DNA from: SIG578 sp036311245
GTDB taxonomy: Bacteria; Bacillota; Clostridia; Oscillospirales; Ruminococcaceae
Direction of reading: 5' to 3'
Assembly: GCA_036311245.1 (NCBI GenBank)
Contig: JAXJQH010000128.1
Location: 1 to 12,745, forward strand
Length of the DNA: 12,745 bases
The position numbers were made by a program, and so were the translations under genes. Of the stretch, positions 5,955 to 12,745 are shown one piece after another. Under the pieces are notes generated by a model that had not been told where the DNA came from, did not search any database, and was given only the letters and a program-made list of their open reading frames with translations. The stretch's first letter is position 1; each line of letters opens with the position of its first letter.

Positions 5955-7085
5955 TCATTTTATTTTTTCTTTAATAACATTGCATATCTGCTCTGTTTGT
6001 TCACGAGTAAGATAAGGATGCATAGGCAAGCTAAGCACTGTTTTAGTTGCTTTTATAGTGTTGGGATACCACTCATCAGGAAGGCTATACTTTGCATATG
6101 CCGTTTGCCGATGCAGACCTCTGGGATAATAAATCATAGAAGGAATATCTTGTTCCTTTAATGCTTTTTGCAGGCTATTTCGCTGCTCTTCATTTTTTAA
6201 AACGATGGTGTACTGTGCCCAGCTTGAATAATACCCCTCTTTAACAAGCGGAGTTACTACTACGCTTTCAAGCTGCTCAGTGTACCAATCGGCAACACGG
6301 TTAACAGCCGCAAGTTCCTCCTCAACAAATGCCTTAAATTTAGGTAGCAGAATAGCTGCCTGAAGTGTGTCGAGGCGGGAATTCATTCCGATCGCACGAT
6401 TATCATATTTATCCTCGGGGGAGCGGCCTTGCATTCTTAAAGAGCGCAAAACTGCGTCCATTTCATCATCATTTGTAAAAATAGCTCCGCCATCACCATA
6501 ACATCCGAGTGGCTTTGCGGGGAAAAACGAGGTTGTTGCGGCATCGCCAAACGAGCACGCCTTTTTACCTCTGATATTTCCGCCGAAACCTTGTGCTCCG
6601 TCCTCCAAAACCTTTAATCCGTATTTTTTTGCAATAATCTCAATTTTATCGTAATCGGCAGGCTGACCAAAAAGGTCAACAGGAACAATAACCTTAGGAG
6701 TTAATTTTCCCTCTGCTATCACACGCCGAATTTGTTTTTCAAGCGCTTCGGGATCAATATTAAATGTACGCTCGTCAATATCAACAAGCACAGGTGTAGC
6801 ACCGAGAATTGAGCTACTTCCCGCCGAAGCAAAATAAGTGAAATCTGAGGTAAATACAGCATCTCCCTCACCTATACCCCACGCCATTAGCGCAAGCTGA
6901 AGCGCATCTGTGCCATTTCCGCAGGCAACACAGTGCTTTACACCGACATATTCTGCAAGCCTATTTTCAAGCTCTGTTACCGGTTTTCCTAGAATAAATG
7001 CCGAGCTTTCCAGAACTTCAGAAATGCCTTTATCAATTTCAGCTTTAAGGTGTTGATACTGCGCTTTAAGATCTCTAAACTGCAT
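5955..7085 (-). CDS. wbpE: DegT/DnrJ/EryC1/StrS aminotransferase, WbpE-like
   Basis: This 376-aa PLP enzyme belongs to the nucleotide-sugar aminotransferases. In this context the predicted reaction is amination of the 3-keto form of UDP-GlcNAcA to UDP-2-acetamido-3-amino-2,3-dideoxy-glucuronate. Features in order: FRDLKAQY (residues 3-10), GNGTDALQLAL (57-67), FTYFASAG (82-89), VDLFGQPADYD (136-146), LEDGAQGFG (160-168), the PLP lysine Lys191 in SFFPAKPLGCYGDGG, and the substrate-region segment AIGMNSRLDTLQAAIL. Length and motifs are complete. The ATG at 7085 overlaps the stop of the acetyltransferase by one base (TAATG) and has a strong AAGGAGGAG SD. It is the last gene of the operon. Family certain; the WbpE role follows from its four pathway neighbours. 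Confidence 0.93.
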   Translation of the reverse strand: MQFRDLKAQYQHLKAEIDKGISEVLESSAFILGKPVTELENRLAEYVGVKHCVACGNGTDALQLALMAWGIGEGDAVFTSDFTYFASAGSSSILGATPVLVDIDERTFNIDPEALEKQIRRVIAEGKLTPKVIVPVDLFGQPADYDKIEIIAKKYGLKVLEDGAQGFGGNIRGKKACSFGDAATTSFFPAKPLGCYGDGGAIFTNDDEMDAVLRSLRMQGRSPEDKYDNRAIGMNSRLDTLQAAILLPKFKAFVEEELAAVNRVADWYTEQLESVVVTPLVKEGYYSSWAQYTIVLKNEEQRNSLQKALKEQDIPSMIYYPRGLHRQTAYAKYSLPDEWYPNTIKATKTVLSLPMHPYLTREQTEQICNVIKEKIK

Positions 7086-7663
7086 TAAAACTCCTCCTTA
7101 TCAGTTCCTTTAAGTCCGGCTTCTGTTTCAATATATTTTCTGCCGCAAGCGGTGCAGCAAAGTCCATTCTTCAAAAGCTCACCACATTCACATACCCATC
7201 CCATTTTCTTTGCAGGAACTCCTAACATAAGTGCATGGTCAGGAACATTGCTTGTTACAACAGCACCTGCGCCGATAAGAGACCAAGCCCCAACAGTGTG
7301 CCCGCAAACAATAGTGGCATTAGCACCAATGGACGCGCCAGTTTTTATAAGCGTTCGCTTATAAGCCGCGCTGCCTTTGGGGTATTTAGCCCTCGGAGTT
7401 AAATCGTTAGTAAAAACACAGGACGGACCACAGAACACATAATCCTCAAGCTCAACACCCTCGTAAAGAGAAACATTGTTTTGGATTTTGCAACCGTTTC
7501 CTATTTTTACATTATTGCTGATATTAACATTCTGACCCAAGGAACATTTTTCACCGATTCTTGCACCTTTCTGAATATGACAAAAATGCCATATTTTTGT
7601 TCCCTCGCCTATCTTAACATCATCATCAATATAAGAAGACTCATGCACAAAAAAATTATACAT
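7085..7663 (-). CDS. wbpD: WbpD/WlbB-like N-acetyltransferase, left-handed beta-helix
   Basis: The predicted reaction is acetylation of the 3-amino group of UDP-GlcNAc(3NH2)A using acetyl-CoA, giving UDP-GlcNAc(3NAc)A. The 192-aa protein is mostly hexapeptide repeats (about residues 11-140), such as KIGEGTKIW, RIGEKCSLGQNVNIS, KIGNGCKIQNNVSL and ASIGANATI, with FTNDLTPRAKYP (84-95) characteristic of this branch. The C-terminus has a small cysteine knuckle (Cys158, Cys160, Cys170, Cys173), often present in these enzymes. I chose the ATG at 7663, one base after the stop codon of the preceding gene, with GGAAGG (7671-7676) 7 nt upstream; an in-frame TTG at 7681 is less likely. Coupled translation with both neighbours is probable. 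Confidence 0.93.
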   Translation of the reverse strand: MYNFFVHESSYIDDDVKIGEGTKIWHFCHIQKGARIGEKCSLGQNVNISNNVKIGNGCKIQNNVSLYEGVELEDYVFCGPSCVFTNDLTPRAKYPKGSAAYKRTLIKTGASIGANATIVCGHTVGAWSLIGAGAVVTSNVPDHALMLGVPAKKMGWVCECGELLKNGLCCTACGRKYIETEAGLKGTDKEEF

Positions 7664-7664
7664 A

Positions 7665-8756
7665 CTAAAACCTTCCAACAAAATCTAGTGTCGAGCACTT
7701 ATCAAGAGGAAGCTTTACAGGTCTACCCTCTGCGGCCGACTTGTAAATAGCTAAAATCATTTCCAAGGCTCTTTTACCCGCCTTGCCATCAACATAAGGC
7801 TCACGGTTATTATTTACAGCATCTATAACATCTGCATAAAGCGGTGTGTGTCCAAAACCGTAAACGTTTGGGGGATTTTCACAAAATTTTTCTTTAACCT
7901 CGTCTGCGTCATCAAGGCCATCGGCAAATGACCATTCCTCAATGATATTTACACTCTTGCCGCCTGCTTTAACTGTTGCCTTGTCAGCAAAAAAGTAAAG
8001 AGTTTCCTCAAGATTTTGAGGGTAAACATTGGTTGTTCCCTCGATTATTCCATATGAACCACTTTTAAATTTAACAAGTGCCATTCCGAGGTCCTCTGCC
8101 TCAAGATAGTCGTGCTTCAGTTGTGCAGTGTATGCCATTATTTCATCAACCTCATCACCCATCATCCAGCGAAGAAGGTCAATGTTATGTATGCACTGAT
8201 TCATAAGGCAACCGCCATCCTGTGCCCAGGTTCCTCTCCAAGGCGCCTGATCATAGTAGCTTTTTCCGCGATTCCAACGAATGTGTGCAGCACCGTGCAG
8301 CATTTTTCCAAATCTTCCCTCTTCGAGAGCGCCGCGAATTTTCTGGATAGAGGCATTAAAGCGGTTTTGATGGCAGGCGCAAACCTTTACACCTTTTTTC
8401 TCTGCTCTTTCGATGATAGCATCCGCATCCTCAAGAGATAGCGCAATAGGTTTTTCAATTATAACGTTGCAGCCTGCATCAATGCAGTCAAGAGCAATCT
8501 GAGCATGCCTTCCGCTCTCCGTTGCGATTGCCACCAAGGTAGGTTTTACCTCAGAAAGCATTTTATTATAATCAGTATAACGCAAAATACCCGCCTTTTC
8601 CTCATCGGAAAGCTGTGAAAGCACGATTTCGCAATTTTCATATACAATATCGCAAACAGCTGCAAGCTCAAGTTTGTCTTTATTTGCTTTGGCTGCAGCG
8701 ATATGATTAGGGGCTATTCTGCCGCAACCAATAAGCGCATATTTTATTCTTTCCAT
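7665..8756 (-). CDS. wbpB: Gfo/Idh/MocA oxidoreductase, WbpB/WlbA-like 3-dehydrogenase
   Basis: The predicted reaction is NAD-dependent oxidation at C3 of UDP-GlcNAcA, preparing it for the aminotransferase. The 363-aa protein has an N-terminal Rossmann motif (ALIGCGRIAPNH, residues 7-18), ESGRHAQIALDCIDAG (80-95), the family EKP motif (101-103, catalytic-region Lys102), CHQNRFN (128-134), and WlbA-type substrate residues in HIRWNRGKSYYDQ and APWRGTW (158-177), followed by GGCLMNQCIHNIDLL (181-195, with His190). The ATG at 8756 lies 2 nt after the stop of the epimerase gene, with GGAGGAA upstream; a GTG start 11 codons earlier is possible but lacks a comparable SD. The RWNR...YYDQ..WRGTW segment separates it from generic Gfo/Idh/MocA enzymes. 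Confidence 0.93.
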   Translation of the reverse strand: MERIKYALIGCGRIAPNHIAAAKANKDKLELAAVCDIVYENCEIVLSQLSDEEKAGILRYTDYNKMLSEVKPTLVAIATESGRHAQIALDCIDAGCNVIIEKPIALSLEDADAIIERAEKKGVKVCACHQNRFNASIQKIRGALEEGRFGKMLHGAAHIRWNRGKSYYDQAPWRGTWAQDGGCLMNQCIHNIDLLRWMMGDEVDEIMAYTAQLKHDYLEAEDLGMALVKFKSGSYGIIEGTTNVYPQNLEETLYFFADKATVKAGGKSVNIIEEWSFADGLDDADEVKEKFCENPPNVYGFGHTPLYADVIDAVNNNREPYVDGKAGKRALEMILAIYKSAAEGRPVKLPLDKCSTLDFVGRF

Positions 8757-8758
8757 AA

Positions 8759-9832
8759 TCAGTTCCTCCAACCGCGAATAATATCGCACACTTTTTCTGC
8801 AGCATGTCCATCACCAAACGGCTGATAGCTTGAGTCTATAACCTGCTCTTTGGATAGTTTGTTCAAAATATCCTCTCTATCAGGTTTTGCAAGCTGATTG
8901 CGGTTACCAATCATAGTTTCAGGCCATACAACATAATCCAGCACAAAAACACACTGAACTCCTGCGTAAAAAGCCTCACATTGCAAGCCTCCCGAATCGG
9001 TAACAATTTTCTTTGCGTTTTGTGTAAGATGCACCGAATCGGAATATCCAACAGGCTGGGTAAGAATAATATTTTTAAGCTTTTCTGATGTACATATTCG
9101 CTGTGCCCTATCGTGATTGCGGGGATGAACAGCATATATAGTAGGTGCATCAAGACTGTTCATAGCTGCCAAAATCTCGGTAAGCGGCTCGTCACTATAT
9201 GTATTTTCCTGTCTGTGGCAGGTCATATAGTAGTACTCCTGCGGCACTTCTATTTTAGAGCCGTCAAAACCCAAAATATTAGAAGTTTCCCAAGGTTTAT
9301 TTGCAAAATGCAAAAAGGAGTCATACATAATATTGCCAACGCAAAATGACTTGTCCCCAAGTCCCTCCTGCACAAGCTTCTGACGTGCATCTTCGGTGGC
9401 ACAAAACAGTAAAGAGGAGCAATGATCCGTAAGTGTTCTGTTTACTTCTTCAGGATTATTTAATGTTCCAAGTCGGTTTCCTGCCTCTACATGCAATACG
9501 GGTATCTGAAGTTTTACAGCAGAGAGTGCAGCTGCAAGGGTTGAATTGGTATCACCATACACCAAAAGTGCATCGGGTTTTTCCTTTAAGAGTATTTCCT
9601 CTATAGAAACAAGCATACGGGCGGTCATTTGAGCGTGAGTACCACCTGACACGCCGAGATTATAATCCGGCTGCGGAATTTCCATTTCCCTAAAAAACAC
9701 CGCAGACATATTGTCATCAAAATGCTGTCCTGTATGCACAAGCACCTCATGGTGCTCTCGGCGAAGCTGTCTGGAGCCTGCCGCCGCCTTAATAAACTGA
9801 GGGCGCGCGCCAACCACTGTTACTATCTTCAC
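8759..9832 (-). CDS. wbpI: UDP-HexNAc 2-epimerase, non-hydrolysing, WbpI-like
   Basis: This 357-aa enzyme has the GT-B-like fold of the WecB family. Motifs are VVGARPQFIKAA (residues 6-17), HTGQHFDDNM (33-42), VYGDTNSTLAA (91-101), HVEAGNRLGTLNNPEEVNR (114-132), TCHRQENT (204-211), VHPRN and TDSGGLQCEAF. The AGNR variant, in place of AGLR of ordinary UDP-GlcNAc 2-epimerases, is typical of WbpI-type and related branches. In this operon the likely substrate is UDP-GlcNAc(3NAc)A, giving UDP-ManNAc(3NAc)A. The start is GTG at 9832, directly after the TAA of the dehydrogenase gene, with GAGGTG (9840-9845) 7 nt upstream. A plain WecB role (UDP-ManNAc formation) is the main alternative. Confidence 0.92.
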   Translation of the reverse strand: MKIVTVVGARPQFIKAAAGSRQLRREHHEVLVHTGQHFDDNMSAVFFREMEIPQPDYNLGVSGGTHAQMTARMLVSIEEILLKEKPDALLVYGDTNSTLAAALSAVKLQIPVLHVEAGNRLGTLNNPEEVNRTLTDHCSSLLFCATEDARQKLVQEGLGDKSFCVGNIMYDSFLHFANKPWETSNILGFDGSKIEVPQEYYYMTCHRQENTYSDEPLTEILAAMNSLDAPTIYAVHPRNHDRAQRICTSEKLKNIILTQPVGYSDSVHLTQNAKKIVTDSGGLQCEAFYAGVQCVFVLDYVVWPETMIGNRNQLAKPDREDILNKLSKEQVIDSSYQPFGDGHAAEKVCDIIRGWRN

Positions 9833-11143
9833 TTACAGCACCTCAATATTTTCACGATTTACAACATTCTTCATCACATTTTTGGTGTCAAAAATGAGTT
9901 TTGCGTGCTTTGCTACAAAATCATAATCCACATTGGTATGAGCGCAGGTTACCATAACAAGGTCTGCACTCTCCAAAAGCTCCTGTGTAAGCTCCTTTTC
10001 GCCCACCTTTATATGTCCGTTTTCCTTATATTCAGAAACCCATGGATCAAAATAGACAACCTCTGCACCCACCTTTTCAAGCTCCTCAATGACGCGGATA
10101 GCAGGGCTTTCACGGTAGTCATCTATATCCTGTTTATATGCAACGCCGAGAACTAAAACTTTTGCGCCATTCAGTGCCTTTTTGGCCCTTAGGTTTAAAA
10201 GGTGCATTGCGCGGTCAACACAATACGCAGGCTGACCGTCATTTATAACCATACTGTTTTCTATTAATGTTGTGTGGAAGCCATACTCACGGGCTTTCCA
10301 GGTTAAATAATAGGGGTCGAGAGGGATACAATGTCCTCCAAGTCCTGGTCCGGGATAAAACGCCTGAAACCCGTAGGGCTTTGATTTAGCGGCATCAATA
10401 ACCTCCCAGACAGAAATTCCCATTTCATGGCAAAGTCTTCCCATTTCATTAACAAGACCGATATTGATATTACGATAGGTGTTTTCAAGAATTTTTTCCA
10501 TTTCGGCAACTGCAGGAGAAGAAACACGATGAACAGGAGCTTCAAGAACCATTTCATACATAGTTGCCGCTATATCTGTGCACTCGGGAGTGCATCCGCC
10601 GACAACCTTGGGGGTGTTTTTTGTTTTATAAATAAGGTTACCCGGATCTACACGTTCGGGGGAGAAAGCAAGATAAAAATCCTCTCCGCATTTAAGACCC
10701 GACGACTCCAAAATAGGCTTTAAAAGTTCTTCGGTTGTTCCCGGATAGGTTGTGGATTCGAGCACAACAAGCATGTCCTTGTGAAGATATGAAGTAATAC
10801 TCTCTGCAGATGACTTAACATAGCTAATATCAGGTTCCTGATGCTTATCAAGAGGGGTGGGAACTGCTATACAAACACAATCGCAGCTTGCAACCTGTGC
10901 AAAATCAGATGTCGCTTTCAAATTCCCCGACTCAACAATTTTTTCAAGGTCTTCATTAACAACATCACCGATATAGTTTTTACCGGCATTGACCATTTCA
11001 ACTTTAGCCGCTTGAACATCAAAGCCAATAACTTTAAATCCCGCCTTGGCTTTTTCAACAGCAAGAGGAAGTCCCACATAACCAAGACCGACAACGCCGA
11101 GAGTTGCAGTTTTATTTTTTATTTTTTCTTTAAGTGCACCCAT
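9833..11143 (-). CDS. wbpA: UDP-GlcNAc 6-dehydrogenase, WbpA-like nucleotide sugar dehydrogenase
   Basis: The predicted reaction is two-step NAD-dependent oxidation of UDP-GlcNAc to UDP-GlcNAcA, the first step of the pathway. The protein is 436 aa from the ATG. The Rossmann motif GVVGLGYVGLPLA lies at residues 17-29. Then come VPTPLD (94-99), ESTTYPGTTEELL (129-141), FSPERVDPG (160-168), KILENTYRNINIGLVNE (217-233) and the catalytic Cys272 in GLGGHCIPLDPYYL. A C-terminal UDP-binding domain with VLGVAYKQDIDDYRESPA follows. The FSPERVDPGN and GLGGHCIPLDP motifs fit the WbpA/WbpO UDP-HexNAc branch rather than UDP-glucose dehydrogenase. AAGGAG (11152-11157) lies 8 nt before the ATG at 11143; a GTG one codon earlier (11146) is an alternative. 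It lies 12 nt after the GT4 gene. Confidence 0.95.
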   Translation of the reverse strand: MGALKEKIKNKTATLGVVGLGYVGLPLAVEKAKAGFKVIGFDVQAAKVEMVNAGKNYIGDVVNEDLEKIVESGNLKATSDFAQVASCDCVCIAVPTPLDKHQEPDISYVKSSAESITSYLHKDMLVVLESTTYPGTTEELLKPILESSGLKCGEDFYLAFSPERVDPGNLIYKTKNTPKVVGGCTPECTDIAATMYEMVLEAPVHRVSSPAVAEMEKILENTYRNINIGLVNEMGRLCHEMGISVWEVIDAAKSKPYGFQAFYPGPGLGGHCIPLDPYYLTWKAREYGFHTTLIENSMVINDGQPAYCVDRAMHLLNLRAKKALNGAKVLVLGVAYKQDIDDYRESPAIRVIEELEKVGAEVVYFDPWVSEYKENGHIKVGEKELTQELLESADLVMVTCAHTNVDYDFVAKHAKLIFDTKNVMKNVVNRENIEVL

Positions 11144-11155
11144 CACTTTTTCTCC

Positions 11156-12316
11156 TTAAACTATTTTTTGAAATATCTTTTCAAACTGACTTGTCCAGGA
11201 CATATTACTTTCCGCATATTTACGCATATTTAGAGAAACGTTATTTTTTTCTCTCATATTAAGAGCAAATTCAACTATTTTATCGATATCCAAGGGGGTG
11301 TCATCATTTGAAACCTGCATCGCAAATTCGCACTCTTTTTCTATTGCGGGGTCATAGCATCCATAAACAAGAGGTATTCCTCTTGCCATATATTCGCGGG
11401 CTTTCATAATAGTACCTGTTTCTAAACCGATTCTATACATTCCCAGAGAACCAATTCCGACATCCATACTGTTAATAAATTCATCGAGCTCCTTGCCATA
11501 AATAGCACCATGGAAAACAACCTTATCCTCAACGCCTAACTCTGCTGCAAGCTCTTTCCATTTAGAGAGCGATCCATCGCCATCATTACCCACAAAGTGA
11601 AACAGCACCTTTTCTTTTCCCTTGTAATGCTTTAGAGCCGATATAATGCGGTCATATCCATGCCAGTAGCACATACTTGCAAGCAAAAGAAAATTTAGCG
11701 TGTCTTTTTGCGGTTTGAAATTTCGCATTGTGATAGCGCTGACATCAATTCCATTATCTATGTTTAAGGCTGGTTTATTGTAAAGTGTTCCATTTGTGTC
11801 GTCGCCGATTGCTGTAAATAGATCCACATTCGAGGTTACCATATCAGCATAGTATCGAGAGATTTTAGAGCCTATTCTTCTCACAACGCTGCTCTTTAAC
11901 CTTTTTTCCTGTTTGTCACCGCTCAGATATGTAGGTATCTCTTGAATAAAAAATATTTTTTTCTTTTTTATTTTTCTAACAAGACTTTCTATCGGAGGAA
12001 ATACCGGCATACTGCGCATATAGATACCATCAAAATTCACAAGGGAAAGAGCTTTAATTGCTGCCCTGTACATATCTATAAAATAAAGCGTATGATAGTA
12101 TTTTTCCTGACTCATAAACAGCTTTGTTTTTAATAAGAGCCGACTTTCGCCGGTCTGCTTGTTAACAAGATAGAATGCATTTCCATCCCACTGCATATAA
12201 GAAACATTGCAGCCAAGTTCTATGCAGGCATTCATTTGTCCATCAAATTTCCGCTTTAATGTTTCTGCAACGCAGGTAGGATATTTCATAATAAAAAATA
12301 AGTTTTTTAACTTCAT
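11156..12316 (-). CDS. Glycosyltransferase family 4 (GT-B fold)
   Basis: This 386-aa protein is a GT-B glycosyltransferase of the GT4 (glycosyltransferase group 1) type, expected to act in the cytoplasm on the lipid-linked glycan. The C-terminal donor domain starts after the interdomain DNGID (187-191) and contains LLLASMCYWHGYDRII (210-225), FHFVGNDGDG (239-248), VVFHGAIYG (266-274), a DVGIGSLGMYRIGLE segment (285-299) and the donor-binding ETGTIMKAREYMARGIP (299-315). The N-terminal acceptor domain is more divergent, as is usual. No membrane segment is present. The ATG at 12316 is preceded by AAAGGATG. As first gene of the operon that makes UDP-ManNAc3NAcA, it may be the transferase that uses this sugar, which is inference from position only. 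Confidence 0.93.
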   Translation of the reverse strand: MKLKNLFFIMKYPTCVAETLKRKFDGQMNACIELGCNVSYMQWDGNAFYLVNKQTGESRLLLKTKLFMSQEKYYHTLYFIDMYRAAIKALSLVNFDGIYMRSMPVFPPIESLVRKIKKKKIFFIQEIPTYLSGDKQEKRLKSSVVRRIGSKISRYYADMVTSNVDLFTAIGDDTNGTLYNKPALNIDNGIDVSAITMRNFKPQKDTLNFLLLASMCYWHGYDRIISALKHYKGKEKVLFHFVGNDGDGSLSKWKELAAELGVEDKVVFHGAIYGKELDEFINSMDVGIGSLGMYRIGLETGTIMKAREYMARGIPLVYGCYDPAIEKECEFAMQVSNDDTPLDIDKIVEFALNMREKNNVSLNMRKYAESNMSWTSQFEKIFQKIV

Positions 12317-12373
12317 TTTTTCATCCTTTTTAATAAAATTTTATAAAAAACACACAAAAATATATATAAAGTA

Positions 12374-12402
12374 ATTATAGTATTTTTTTATATAGATGTC
12401 AA
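12374..12402 (-). promoter_or_regulatory. Consensus sigma-A promoter of the sugar-nucleotide operon
   Basis: On the minus strand, TTGACA (12402-12397), a 17-nt spacer and TATAAT (12379-12374) form a perfect consensus. The predicted start near 12367 gives a leader of about 50 nt, very A/T-rich, without an obvious hairpin. Such a promoter predicts strong vegetative expression unless a repressor acts. Confidence 0.92.
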
Positions 12403-12452
12403 TCATTATACAAAATATTAATGTTTTATTTTACTTAAAATTACCATTGATA

Positions 12453-12501
12453 TTTGGTGATGTGTGTCGAACAATATAATTGCAAACGCAACTGGTGTTT
12501 G
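12453..12501 (+). promoter_or_regulatory. Upstream region of the SASP gene: candidate -10 and small hairpin
   Basis: TATAAT occurs at 12475-12480, but no good sigma-A -35 box lies at the right distance (TTTGGT at 12453-12458 with a 16-nt spacer is the best). A small hairpin (12483-12489 with 12495-12501, one G-U, 5-nt loop) follows. SASP genes are normally read by sigma-G in the forespore; I could not place a convincing sigma-G promoter here. Confidence 0.35.
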
Positions 12502-12528
12502 TTAGATTAAGACAAGGAGTGTAAATAA

Positions 12529-12717
12529 ATGAGCAAGAAGATTGTTGTTCCTGAGGCTCGCGAGGCTCTTGACCGCTTCAAGATGGAAGCTGCCAATGAG
12601 GTTGGCGTTAACTTAAAGCAGGGATACAATGGCGATCTTACTTCTAAGCAGGCGGGCAGCGTCGGCGGCCAGATGGTTAAGAAGATGATCGAGGCTTATG
12701 AGAGCTCTGTTAAATAA
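12529..12717 (+). CDS. Alpha/beta-type small acid-soluble spore protein
   Basis: The 62-aa protein matches alpha/beta-type SASPs, which coat and protect DNA in the dormant spore and are degraded by the GPR protease at germination. Both family blocks are present: EAREALDRFKMEAANEVGV (residues 9-27), holding the GPR cleavage region, and GDLTSKQAGSVGGQMV (35-50) followed by KKMIEAYE. The length is normal. The cleavage segment reads EAANE, where the classic form is E-(I/F)-A-S-E. The ATG has AAGGAG (12514-12519) 9 nt upstream. It is transcribed away from the polysaccharide operon. It is direct evidence that the organism forms spores. No terminator is visible before the window ends. Confidence 0.96.
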   Translation: MSKKIVVPEAREALDRFKMEAANEVGVNLKQGYNGDLTSKQAGSVGGQMVKKMIEAYESSVK

Positions 12718-12745
12718 CTGTATTTAACGGCATTTGTATACTAAA

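Noticed and set aside
7664..7681. TTG start at 7681 for the acetyltransferase
   Set aside because: It would place the start inside the preceding gene with no SD at the right distance; ATG 7663 has GGAAGG 7 nt upstream.
9722..11233. Plus-strand open frames of 98-144 codons over the epimerase, dehydrogenase and GT4 genes
   Set aside because: Cysteine- and histidine-rich, low-quality translations antisense to strongly conserved enzymes; no SD.
12718..12745. Terminator after the SASP gene
   Set aside because: The 28 bases left contain no complete hairpin; it may lie beyond the window.

Overview
The window looks like part of the chromosome of a spore-forming, low-GC Gram-positive bacterium of the Clostridia, probably near the Ruminococcaceae/Oscillospiraceae (family placement is inference). 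The evidence is an alpha/beta-type small acid-soluble spore protein (SASP) gene at the right end, a LytR-CpsA-Psr (LCP) wall-glycan ligase, strong SD sequences, and four near-consensus sigma-A promoters that all have 17-nt spacers.

Layout, left to right. Bases 1-410 hold two housekeeping RNA genes on the minus strand, each with its own promoter and terminator: tRNA-Ser(GGA) with an encoded CCA, and a short SRP RNA (4.5S-like, no Alu domain). Bases 477-983 hold one plus-strand gene of unknown function. It converges on a long minus-strand polysaccharide locus and shares a bidirectional terminator with it. Bases 992-12316 hold ten minus-strand genes in two transcription units. The upstream unit (promoter near 12388, terminator near 5930) encodes a GT4 glycosyltransferase followed by five tightly packed genes matching a complete UDP-ManNAc(3NAc)A pathway: 6-dehydrogenase (WbpA-like), 2-epimerase (WbpI-like), 3-dehydrogenase (WbpB-like), N-acetyltransferase (WbpD-like) and aminotransferase (WbpE-like). 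The downstream unit (promoter near 5845, terminator near 995) encodes an LCP protein with an unusual N-terminal zinc ribbon, a phosphoglycosyl transferase that primes synthesis on lipid, UDP-galactopyranose mutase, a DUF4422 putative glycosyltransferase and a GT2 glycosyltransferase. A divergent SASP gene lies at 12529-12717.

Together the ten genes suggest a lipid-linked wall glycan. The first sugar phosphate is placed on undecaprenyl phosphate by the phosphoglycosyl transferase. Chain growth would use the GT4, GT2 and DUF4422 proteins with UDP-ManNAc3NAcA and UDP-Galf as donors. The LCP protein would attach the product to peptidoglycan. No flippase, polymerase or ABC exporter is encoded, although both ends of the locus lie inside the window, so that step must come from elsewhere. 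The most notable unexplained signals are a hairpin plus U-tract in the leader of the LCP operon (possible attenuator), the zinc-ribbon/LCP fusion, and the complete diacetamido-mannuronic acid pathway in a likely spore former.
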